From NCBI GenBank assembly GCA_038087015.1, contig JASBNA010000051.1, positions 265,527-329,526 on the forward strand: a stretch of 64,000 nt of DNA. Direction: 5' to 3'. The first letter of the stretch is position 1; each line of letters starts with the position of its first letter. Shown here one piece after another: positions 48,755 to 58,137 of the stretch. The stretch is from Cerrena zonata. Its lineage: Eukaryota; Basidiomycota; Agaricomycetes; Polyporales; Cerrenaceae. The position numbers and the translations under genes were made by a program. Under the pieces are notes generated by a model that made no database searches, had not been told where the DNA came from, and worked only from the letters and a program-made list of their open reading frames with translations.

Positions 48755-48777
48755 TTAGGGTTAGGGCTAGCTTAGGG
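48755..48777 (+). repeat. short interstitial telomere-like tract
   Basis: TTAGGGTTAGGG, then CTAGC, then TTAGGG: three telomere units in the same orientation as the real telomere 15 kb away. It lies within the palindrome cluster. Confidence 0.6.
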
Positions 48778-49223
48778 TGACTATGGGGGGGGGATGCGTC
48801 CTGGACGCACGGGTGGTGATACATGTTGACTAGAAGTGATGGACTGAAATATGGCTTAGTTTGGAAGTAGAGACGCTCACTATCATGAGGGGCGTGCGCC
48901 GGTGTGCGTCCAGGACGCATGTCTAAGAGACTTCTACGGCATTTGACATGTGGATCACTGTGAAGATGGCTAAGACTGCTTAGTACGGGATTAGCTGATG
49001 GCACGAAGTTCAAGCGATGGCTAGGTGGGTCTATTAGGGTTCTAATTGGTTATGATTGATGTCAGGCCCGCCTCTAAGATTATAAGCGAGTGATCGGAGC
49101 GGGAAGAAATTCGCTCATAAAGCAGAGACAATGCGGGGAAGGGCAGATCTCTCCTTCTCTCAACTCTCATCACTTAACAACAGCAACAGCAGCAACAACA
49201 ACATCAACAACAACAACAACAAA

Positions 49224-52200
49224 ATGCCTTCTCCTCCTATCGCCGTCGCTTTTCTGATGTTCACCGCAGATATGCGCCGCATCGTGGGCGTTGAGGATGC
49301 GCCTTGGTGCTGGCCTACGTGGCAGAGCCGTGTGAAGTCCCTAACAGCGCCTTGGGTAGAACCGGCTGAAGGCGCGACTCACATTTTTGGCTGGACTCAG
49401 AATCAGATTCGCGATGCCAAGGCGTATGTGGACGAGTTCTGCAAAAAGCCGGTGAGCCAACGTCTCACGTTTGCGCGCACGAAGGGGGACGACTATCACG
49501 AGGCGAGGGACCTCCTTCAAAGGTCATTGGTCAAGGCGTGGGACGAGACGTGGGGACTGCCTCATTTGATCCGGACAACTTTGACGGCGATGGGGAAGGG
49601 CCGGACAGCCCTCTTGTCTGAGCATGGAGATCGACAAGTAAGTGTCGAAACAAGGTCAATGTACAGGGGAGGCGCTGATAGCTTGTATGTAGCTGCCTCC
49701 GATCGAAATGGCCGATTTGATGGCGGTCAAAGAGCACATCGCCTTTGAGCTCTTCGGGGCTGAGGGTATGAAGAAGAATTCTCGCAACAAACCGATAATC
49801 CAGGTCCTGGAGCTTATGAATAATTGGTTCTATCAGATCTGGCGTGGAATTACGATGAAGGTCAAGCGGGACCGGGCTGCCATGGAAAAGCTGGAGGTAG
49901 AGACAGCGGCATTGCTTAAAAGTAAGTAATGTGTTAAATACATTAATTAGGCTACTAATGACATGGTATACAGAGTTTGAAGGGGAGGGTCGTAACCCAG
50001 CGACATTCAGGGCGTACCTCAAGAAGTCTAAAATGTTGATGAGGTACTATCAGGACTTTGGCGACAAACCCAGCATTGAGGCGATCGAGGAGCACCGCAC
50101 GAAATTGGACAACATTCGGAAGGCGTTGGCAATGAAGGAGGACAGGACGGCCGAGGAGGACATTAGTGAGTAGTGTTGTCAGAATGAGAGAACACACCTA
50201 ATGTAACATATGCTTAGAACTGAGTAGTGCTTTGCGAGCGTCTTTGGTGTGGTTGAGCACCCAGGCTCAACATGATTCAATCTCGGATGAGGTCTGCGAG
50301 CAGATTCACTCGCTGGCGAACGACGAGTTCGAGTTGCCTGCACTTGACCTGGCATCGGTGAGCCTGAATGAATGGGAAAGCGGCGTCGAGGCATGGGAGA
50401 AGTTGCAGGTGTCAGAGCTCTATCGTTACTTGGGCCTGGATGAGGAGAAGCCTCTCCCGTTCTTCAACAAGTACATTGACTTGGCGGATAGCCGGGATGC
50501 ATGGGCCCATCCTGCACTTGTGGAGGCGGATGAAGGGAACCCTAACCGAATTCTATTGCGTCCTCACTGGCATCAATTGGTGGGTATGTGTAAGATGTTG
50601 GACTGTCTGTTCGATGGGAAACCGGTGCTTCTAATGGATGGGGTGGGGTTGGGTAAGACGTTACAAGTTGTTGGGGTGATTGCGATCCTTGCGTATTATC
50701 GGACGGTGAAGAAGGAGAAGGGGGTATTCCCTGGGGCATTTGGTAAGTTAAAATGACTTTGTATTGAGAACCTACTGACATAGGTACTTTTCATAGCAGA
50801 GCGATTGTTCCAAGAGGGGGATAATATCCCGGAGCTGCCATCGATGATTGTGGTGCCACCGTCCCTGCGTCAGCAGGTTGAGACCGAGCTGCATCGGTAT
50901 CTTACTCGGGGAGTGTTCGATATCATGCTCTATGAGGGCACGGTAGTGAGCAGGAGTGGGTACTGGGAGCATACATGGGATCGGTCCGTTCTGAACGAAT
51001 GTCACCGAATTCTCCTTGCTACTGCACCGGTGAGTGTTGGGACCGACTGTGAGATTATGGGTGGTGGGCTGACAGAATAATGCAGGCTATCACCAGCGAT
51101 GGCTCCAATGCCTTGGTTTACAACACATTAAGCCCCCACATTCCCCCGACTAGGACTGGTATGTTGATGGACACTATCTACCAGAAGGATTGGCTGCTGG
51201 CGGTTGTTGACGAGATGCACTGTGCGCGGAACATGAGTCGTACTTTCTGGTCTGTTTGGGGTCTGCAGATCCAGAGTCGGGGAGTGATTGGAATGACAGC
51301 GACACCAGTGATGTCGAAAATCCGGGTAAGTCAAAGTGATGTTGTAGCGAGAGTATGGATCGACTGATAGGGGATATTTAGGATCTGTGGCACATTGGCC
51401 GAATGTTGGGTATCGACGGGTTTGACGAGCAAGATGAGTATGTGGAGATGAACAAGGAATCGAGTCGTGCATTACGTGCCGATCGACGAGTGCGGGAGGT
51501 GAACATCGAGGCCTTTGTGCATGGAGAAGCTGATGGCAATGCGGTTGGAAATGTCGACGAGGTGAATCTGAAGTGGATGAGGAAGATGCGGAGGTTGTTC
51601 CAGGGATACATCGTGCGACGGAGCGAGGAGTCACGAAACTGCGACGGGAAGCCACTCATGGACTTGAAGCAATACCAGCTTGTGATCCTGGAGCTTGAGC
51701 TCTCAGGTCGAGAGAAGGAGGAGGTTGAGGCTCGACTTGCTGGGCTAGGTGATCTGCACACTGCACGAGCAGATGGGGAGGTAAGTGAAATGTCTATTGG
51801 GCGATGCGATCAAAGGCATGCGTCCTGGACGCACACCACACCCCCACCTACGCGCGCCTTCCACGAGTAGGTGGGTGCCCAGCGTGCGTCCAGGACGCAT
51901 GCCTTCCTGACATGGCTACTATGCCTTGGTCAATATGACCGTGTGCCCGGTGTGCGTCCAGGACGCACACCTTCCTGACACGGTCACGTTGCCTTGGTCA
52001 ATATGGCCGTGTGCCCGGTGTGCGTCCAGGACGCATATAATCAATCGCAGTGGAGTGTATGCTAATTATTTTGTAGGCCTTCTACCTTGGTATCAGGCAA
52101 GCTGTTGTCCATCCAGATTTCTTCACCACTCGCGAAAACCAGCTTCGCTTTGACACGCTCGAGGACTGGCAGAGCAACTCGTCGACCAAGCTCGATGTCA

Positions 52201-53762
52201 TGGCTAAAGTGGTGCAGTGGCACCTCACCATGGACAAACGTTCCCCAATGAAGACCGTCGATGGCGTGCTCGTCGATGGGGATGCTACTCTGCTTGACAA
52301 CCCTGACGGTCTCCCTCGAGACAAAATCGTCGTCTTCTCGATGATGGTGGTCAACACGCGGATAATATCTCAAGTAAGTTTGCTCTCAAATTACTAGCTC
52401 CTTGCTGATATATCGGTCAGGTCCTCAACGTGCATGGTATCAAGCATGTTTCTATCCATGGGTCTCTCTCTCTCGCAAAGCGGACTGCTCTGATCGAGCA
52501 ATTTAAAGCGAGTGACGAAAACGGTCCACGTGTGCTCATCATCTCGTCGGTAGGAACAACGGGGCTCAACTTGGCTTGGGCAAATATCTTGCTTTGTATC
52601 GTAAGTATATTCCCCTGTCTACATGGATGCGGAGCTAAAGTGTCCATATCTTTAGGATGTTCCCTGGTCGTGGCAGGAACTGGGACAGATGATCGGTCGT
52701 CTGTGGCGATTGCCGCAGAAGAAAGAGGTGATCGTGTACCAGCTCGTCGCTCTTGGTACGGCGGATGTTTTCCTCAGCGATAACTCATTTGGCAAGGGCC
52801 GGATGTTGGAGGCATTCCAAAAAGCGAGTCCCAAGCTCCTGGCATTGCTGGGCGGCGAGGATCAAGAACCGCTCGGGAACGAAGACGACGATTCGGAAGA
52901 CGACGTCGAGGATACTTCTACGGCGAAGAAGAAAGGCAAGGGTAAGAGCCAGCCAAAGAAGGCGATGAGGACGAAGAAGGGCTCTTCAGTAGTGTCCAGC
53001 GTTGACAAAGGAGAAGGATCGTCGGCCATGACGAAAGCACCGGTCCCCCGCCCCAGGAAGAAGACCACTGTCGTCAACAAACCAGAGGGATCGGCTACAG
53101 CTCAAGCCTCCACTCTGGCTGAAGCATCGACTACAGAGCAAGCACCGGTTCCCTCTCTGTCTGCCAAAGGGAAGGGCAAAGAGAAAGCGCGCGAGACTGA
53201 GGAGGACGAGGAGGATGAGGAGGATGAAGAAGAGGACCAGCCCCCAGCGGCGACTCACACTGGATCGGAGGTGCAGGCTGGACAAGCGTCCCCTCAGCAT
53301 CAACAGGAGCAGTCTCAGCGAGAGGAGGATCAGGATGGGGGTGTGCCTCAGGCTGAACAACCTGGACAAGCAGCGTCTCGTTCTGAGCGTGAGGATGAAC
53401 CTGCCCCTTCCCCTTCTGAACCTCTTTCTTCCTCCCCTTCTTCAGAGGACGTCAATATGCAATCCCCGTCTCCGCCACCAGCACCTCGTGCTCCCTTATC
53501 AACGTCAAGCAGTAAGTAGTGGCTTAACATTTATGTCATTTACCACTAACAAACAATGTTTTAGCTCGGAGCAATGGGCGTGTGGCCAGGGCTACTAGCA
53601 AGAACGTCAGATATCACGAGAGCAGTGAGTCCGACGTCCCTATGGCTCGCAGTAAGTGTGTGTATATGTCAACGGTATGTATTTATTAATATAAAAGCAA
53701 CAGAGCGTAGCCGAGGTCAGGGTAGGGGCCGCGCTGGACCAAAGGGTCGGGGCCGCCGTTGA
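49224..53762 (+). CDS. subtelomeric SNF2-like helicase 1
   Basis: Twelve exons: 49224..49637, 49693..49921, 49974..50165, 50218..50742, 50797..51029, 51086..51325, 51382..51780, 52077..52373, 52421..52600, 52656..53511, 53565..53651, 53704..53762; 1236 aa. ATG 49224 is preferred over 49131 because it aligns with helicase 2 and leaves a CAA-repeat leader. Motifs: WPTWQSR (~30), Walker A DGVGLGKT (~419), motif II VVDEMH (~572), motif III GMTATP (~602), motif V VGTTGLN (~889), motif VI GRLWRLPQKKEV (~916). This order fits a SNF2-type DNA translocase, but motif VI departs from the usual QxxxRxxRxGQ and motif II is DEMH. After ~950 the tail is acidic and lysine-rich, ending RGQGRGRAGPKGRGRR, likely nucleic-acid binding. 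Intron 7 (296 nt) holds four palindromes. Confidence 0.88.
51819..52035. repeat. four palindromes in intron 7 of helicase 1, spaced 66-68 bp
   Basis: Copies start at 51819, 51885, 51953 and 52021 (steps 66, 68, 68). The last two spacers are alike (CCTTGGTCAATATG-CCGTGTGCCCG in both), so a 68-bp unit was tandemly duplicated. A further hairpin CCCACCTAC...GTAGGTGGG lies in the first spacer. Confidence 0.88.
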
Positions 53763-53879
53763 ACTCCTCCGCCTTTTTTTCGTACATTGTTGGAACCAGG
53801 ACACTCGTCGGAAATTGTGCATCATGCATAGTTTCCATATCATTTGTAAGTAGCTACACTACGTAGTCTACTCGTATCT

Positions 53880-54085
53880 ACTCGGACGTTGTTGATGATT
53901 TTCGGACATCTTTGCTTTATTGACGACTTTCGGACGTTTTTGCTTTTGCCTTATTGACGGCTTTCGGACGTTTTTGTTTACTTTCGCACTTTCGGACATC
54001 TCTGCGTATTCACGGCTTCCAGACGTTTTTGATGATTTTCGGACATCTCTGCTTATTCACGACTTTCGGACGTCTTTACTTTCTG
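53880..54085 (+). repeat. degenerate ~30-bp tandem repeat
   Basis: About eight units of the type ACTTTCGGACGTTTTTGCTT / TTTCGGACATCTCTGCTTAT, starting near 53882 and recurring every 27-34 bp, directly downstream of helicase 1. Confidence 0.65.
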
Positions 54086-54397
54086 CTCACTATGCGATCC
54101 CTTTCTATGCTTATCTTTTTGTTACTTCCTATGCTTTGCGCACAATTCTCTTTCGCCGGTCTCACATTTTCATAAGATTCAGACATTGTTACTTTCATGT
54201 TGTTCAAGCTGGTCTTAGGACGTTACATATGCAAGTACAAAAAGTACAAATTGATGATTAGTTATATGCCTTCAAGATGTGTAGAGTTGCTGTCGCTGAT
54301 GAAGAGGTACATGAGAGAGATACAGCGAGGACTACAGTCCAATACAATAATCAAATTATAATGGCTACCATACACCAGATAAGTGCGGTGAGCGGTG

Positions 54398-54539
54398 TGC
54401 GTCCAGGACGCACACCTGTAGACAGGATAGGATTGAGATCATATAAATTTACGATGTCACTAAGTCTTCATTTGTAGCGGAGGTTTTCTGAGAGTTGCAG
54501 ATGATACGTGGTGTGGGGTGGGTATGCGTCCAAGACGCA
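54398..54539. repeat. two palindromes in the 3' flank of X1
   Basis: TGCGTCCAGGACGCA at 54398 and TGCGTCCAAGACGCA at 54525, 127 bp apart (about twice the common spacing). Confidence 0.85.
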
Positions 54540-54704
54540 CAGGTGTCGTTATCGTCTGTGTATCATTTGCAAGTATATTTGTGAGTATAATTTCCAAAAG
54601 ACTGACCACTCGGCAACCAACCACATGCATATTCCGCAATCTCAGAGTCACGCAAAAAGAAGCAGAGGGATTTGCGATATTGAAAGCATAGATGTACAAC
54701 AGGT

Positions 54705-55570
54705 TTACGTATACAAAACTACATTATTGTCAATGTCTTGAGCCCAGATCCAGACCAGCAGCTCGACGATATCAGGGCGCAGCCTGTCATATACCCACCT
54801 CAAGTGAGCGCTGCTACTCAGCACCTCAGCCAATAGTGAGTCCACTCCAGACACCTCACGCATCATCCGTGTGGCCTCAAGCTCGAGAGCTGAGGCGAAT
54901 TTGGCAGTCGCGAGAACTGCAGCGTAGTACAGGGCAAGAGACCTGTTACGCTCAGCGGTCTGGATGCCGCCAAAGTTCCGCTCTCGCAATGCTACCCAGT
55001 ACCGTCTCCATCGCTCTACTCGTTCTACGACGTGCTGGGCTGCTTCGATGCAGAGCCGCAGGAAACTAGCGTGAGCCACTATTATGATGAGGCAGTTAGA
55101 ATGTCAATTGCGATAGAAGATAGAGATATACTAAGTGCTGGAGGGCGCAAGTCGCCCAAATGTCTGGCTTCCTGAGTGTAATAGACGTTTCCTGAAGTAC
55201 TGTTAGTGTGTAAACTAATACGTTAGGGTAAGAACATACCTATGAGGTTGGGCATTACCCTCCTGAAAGCAAAGGCCTCCTCGAGGCGTTGGATCCTTCC
55301 ATTGTCTGCACAAATGAATAATTGTATAGGGCGAGTTTATCATGAGGCACTTACGTTGGAGAGTGGCGCCTTCCTCCACGATGAGGAGGAAATCGCCATG
55401 ATCTCGGGCAAGGCATACGTTGTACACCAATGCCGGGCCCCATTGAACCCGGGCCGGAGTCTGGTATATATGAATCAGACGATCGTCGACAATACGCAGG
55501 TGCGACTTACAGTGTAGTTGGTGACCAAGGGCAGAGCCCTGCATTCCTCGACGGTGGTTGGGTGTTGCAT
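54705..55570 (-). CDS. unknown protein X1 (221 aa), paralog of X2
   Basis: Five exons: 55570..55511, 55460..55355, 55305..55240, 55191..55132, 55078..54705, phases 0,1,1,1. Begins MQHPTTVEECRALPLVTNYT. The last exon (~125 aa) is strongly helical and Arg/Leu/Ala-rich (VERWRRYWVALRERNFGG, SLALYYAAVLATAKFASALE). X2 on the other side of the giant palindrome has the same five-exon plan, equal exon 1 (60 nt) and exon 3 (66 nt) lengths, and aligning residues: T(V/I)(E/D)EC, RLE, YT.REA, VAHA, and ERV.(R/K)W. No enzymatic motif, signal peptide or membrane helix. I do not recognise the family; position between two helicases suggests a partner role but does not show it. Confidence 0.75.
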
Positions 55571-55642
55571 ACTTGAAGCAGGGATATGATGAGAGGTGGG
55601 ATGTGGAGGAGGTAAAATACGGTATTAGGGATCCCACCCACC

Positions 55643-56637
55643 GTGTCTCAAATATATCTTTTGTGGTTGTAAACTTACCATTGAGCTGGTCAAGGGCTCA
55701 TTTCATTATTGCGCAGGCCTCGATGCGTGTTGGTAAGCCTATGATCAATGAGTTATGAGTTCTAAGCTCTCCGTGAGTCAGGAAACGTACGGTCATCAGG
55801 GTATTTGGGTCGAAGAATCCCGCTCGGGAGCCAAGTGGGGCTTCTAACTCTCGGGACCGTGCAAATTAGACTTTTGAGTGACTCCAATATGAAATGATGT
55901 TTGGCATAATCGAATACGTTCGGGAAGAAGTGTGATTGGATAAGGCCGAGACCGCGGGCTAGACAGAGGTCCGCATTTAGCCGAACGTCCGCCGTGGGGC
56001 AGGTGTGCGTCCAGGACGCACACCGCTCCCTGGTCCACTTGAATTTCTCGCAGATAGGGATCTGTGTGCCGCTGTGCGTCCTGGACGGATACCCGCCTGC
56101 ACAGTACTATGTACCGATACCTCCTGAGCTGATCTGCACCCCGCTGTGCGTCCAGGACGCACATCGGCACACAGATCCCTATCTGCGAGAAATTCAAGTG
56201 GACCAGGGAGCGGTGTGCGTCCTGGACGCACACCTGCCCCACGGCGGACGTTCGGCTAAATGCGGACCTCTGTCTAGCCCGCGGTCTCGGCCTTATCCAA
56301 TCACACTTCTTCCCGAATGTATTCAATTATGCCAAACATCATTTCATATTGGAGTCACTCAAAAGTCTAATTTGCACGGTCCCGAGAGTTAGAAGCCCCA
56401 CTTGGCTCCCGAGCGGGATTCTTCGACCCAAATACCCTGATGACCGTACGTTTCCTGACTCACGGAGAGCTTAGAACTCATAACTCATTGATTATAATCC
56501 AGTCGTGGCCTACCAACGCGCATCGAGGCCCACGCACTAAGGGCTCCTTAGTCTTGTCCGCAGGCTAGTCGAGATCAGCCCCTAACCAGCGCAATGGAAA
56601 GTTTACAACCACCAGAGATATATTTGAGACAGTGAGC
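55643..56637. repeat. giant palindrome forming the X1-X2 promoter region
   Basis: The inner arms 55744-56090 and 56146-56492 are reverse complements with only a few mismatches, e.g. near 55910, 55917 and 56072. The centre is ~56118. Beyond them, 55643-55743 and 56493-56637 match more loosely (shared TGTCTCAAATATATCT). Four 15-bp palindromes lie inside at mirrored positions 56006, 56075 (degenerate), 56147 and 56216, about 70 bp apart. The repeat ends 20-70 bp short of the two ATGs, so X1 and X2 are driven by almost the same promoter in opposite directions. Confidence 0.9.
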
Positions 56638-56656
56638 AGTGTGTCGGCTTCAACTC

Positions 56657-57524
56657 ATGGAGCCTCCCTCAACAATCGACGAGTGTTACAGCTGCCCGCT
56701 TTTGTCCTATTACCCGGTAAGCAGCACCCATCATTCTCAGACGTGCATCCTACTGAACAGCTATCAGGCACCAGATGAAGCAGTGCTTGGGGACTACCAC
56801 ACTGGCTTTATGGTGCGCTATCGCCATGTGTCTGACAGGCCTTGTGATCGAGTTATCGAATTCGAGGAAAGTATATGTATTATGAGTATGTTTCAATTGC
56901 ATCTGATTTACCTATTCAGGCTAACGGTTGATCGATGATCTCTCACAGAAGATGGTGCCTGGTCTAGGTTGGAAGGCACCTTTACTCTTTGGAGGCGCAT
57001 CGACCATGCCACAGGCGAGTCCTGTTTACTCAATAATCAAGTCTCATGTACTTATACTACGCTTAGCGAGGCAACGATACACCGATAGAGAAGCCGTAAG
57101 TTCTGACGATCCGCGTACCCCGGGACGAGGTATGTTTTTGTAACTATCTCCTTTGCCGGGAGGTGACTTTGCTCCAGTTGCACATGCAGCTTATTTCAAG
57201 CTCATGCATGAGGCGGGGACAAATATGCTCGAGCGTGTACTCAAGTGGAAGGAGATCTGGAACCAGTGGGAAGCAGCCGACTTCGCCGGGGTTCGGAGGC
57301 AGGAGAAAAACAGGGCCTACCTCCTGTTTGACGCAAGCCTAGTCACCGCAGAGGCATATAGCGAGTTCCTCTTCAAGCAGGAGGACAAATGGAACCCAAA
57401 ATACAGTGGGCTGGCCTCGGTGCTCGCCGACCTCACTGAGTTGGCCACTCGCCTCGTCTCAACGAGGGACGATCTCCTTGATTTGCGCGATCAGTGCAAG
57501 GCACATGTCCTCGCTCACAACTAG
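56657..57524 (+). CDS. unknown protein X2 (212 aa), paralog of X1
   Basis: Five exons: 56657..56716, 56768..56870, 56949..57014, 57067..57129, 57178..57524, phases 0,1,1,1 as in X1. Begins MEPPSTIDECYSCPLLSYYP. Intron 3 uses a GC donor (ACAG|GCGAGT) and ends CTTAG, where X1 has GTATGT. This choice keeps the frame open and aligns YTDREA with YTQEA of X1. The last exon is helical and charged (LERVLKWKEIWNQWEAADFAG, EKNRAYLLFDASLVTAEAY), possibly coiled coil. Head-to-tail with helicase 2, 613 bp downstream. Function unknown. Confidence 0.75.
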
Positions 57525-58137
57525 TTTGGTAGTCCTGTAACTATGTCTTGCCGTATGTCTCTCTTACGAGACTTTCTCAATATAATTGTAGCCGTTGTCT
57601 AAGATATATAGACCGAGTGTTATGCTGCTAAGCCTAAGAGATCACGCCGACATATCAATGCACTCTGTTTAGGAACATACGATCTTCCATCAGGAACATT
57701 GTGGTCCGATATTGAAACTGATGTGTACAAGGTACGGTTGCTAGGGTTCAGCAGCTTAAGCCGCATGGAACAGCCAATACCCCATATTAGGTGCACCCGT
57801 TGTTCTCCGTCCATGTGCTCGATATGCAGATGGCACCGTACACCGGTGTGCGTCTTGGACGCACATCACGCACATCTTGGTAATATCATAACATTATCTG
57901 CAACCACGCAGGACGGGGAAATATTCAGGATATCCTGTCCCTGATGCTAGTTCAGGACGCGAAGGTGGCAAAACAATATCTCTTCTTTGAGAAGCAAGTC
58001 ATTGGGCATCCGCTAAGTGGTGCAAACAATTTGGCACTCGCTTGTCCGATCCTAGGCAATCCCTTAAAAGCTCGTGTAAATCATGACCATACAAATATTC
58101 TCCACACATCCTTTCCGACGCTGTCAACGTGTCTGCT
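57525..58137. other. intergenic between X2 and helicase 2, with one palindrome
   Basis: TGCGTCTTGGACGCA at 57849-57863. A half-site-like TTCAGGACGC lies near 57950. No gene seen; the right part must hold the helicase 2 promoter. Confidence 0.6.

Larger units (their letters stand above)
48192..48919. repeat. six copies of the 15-bp subtelomeric palindrome
   Basis: Copies of TGCGTCCWGGACGCA or variants at 48192 (degenerate), 48399, 48473, 48717, 48795 and 48905. Most extend outward as GTG...CAC. They begin right after the AT-rich/LTR zone, marking the start of the distinctive terminal block, and lie in non-coding DNA. Confidence 0.85.
53763..54704. other. convergent 3' region between helicase 1 and X1
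   Basis: Contains the TCGGAC tandem repeat and two palindromes, listed separately; otherwise AT-leaning sequence without coding signal. Confidence 0.5.

Noticed and set aside
49131..49223. Upstream ATG adding an Asn/Ser-rich extension to helicase 1
   Set aside because: The extension is an (AAC/CAA)n leader; the second helicase starts at the position equivalent to 49224.
51819..52035. CRISPR-like array (palindromic repeats with ~52-bp spacers)
   Set aside because: Eukaryotic intron, imperfect repeats, and two of the spacers are copies of each other; no Cas-like gene. It is a tandemly grown palindrome unit.
55844..56392. Long open frames on both strands across the giant palindrome, with recurring VCVQDAH and VRPGRT peptides
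   Set aside because: The peptides are simply the translated 15-bp palindrome and its flanks; the frames are symmetric because the DNA is an inverted repeat.
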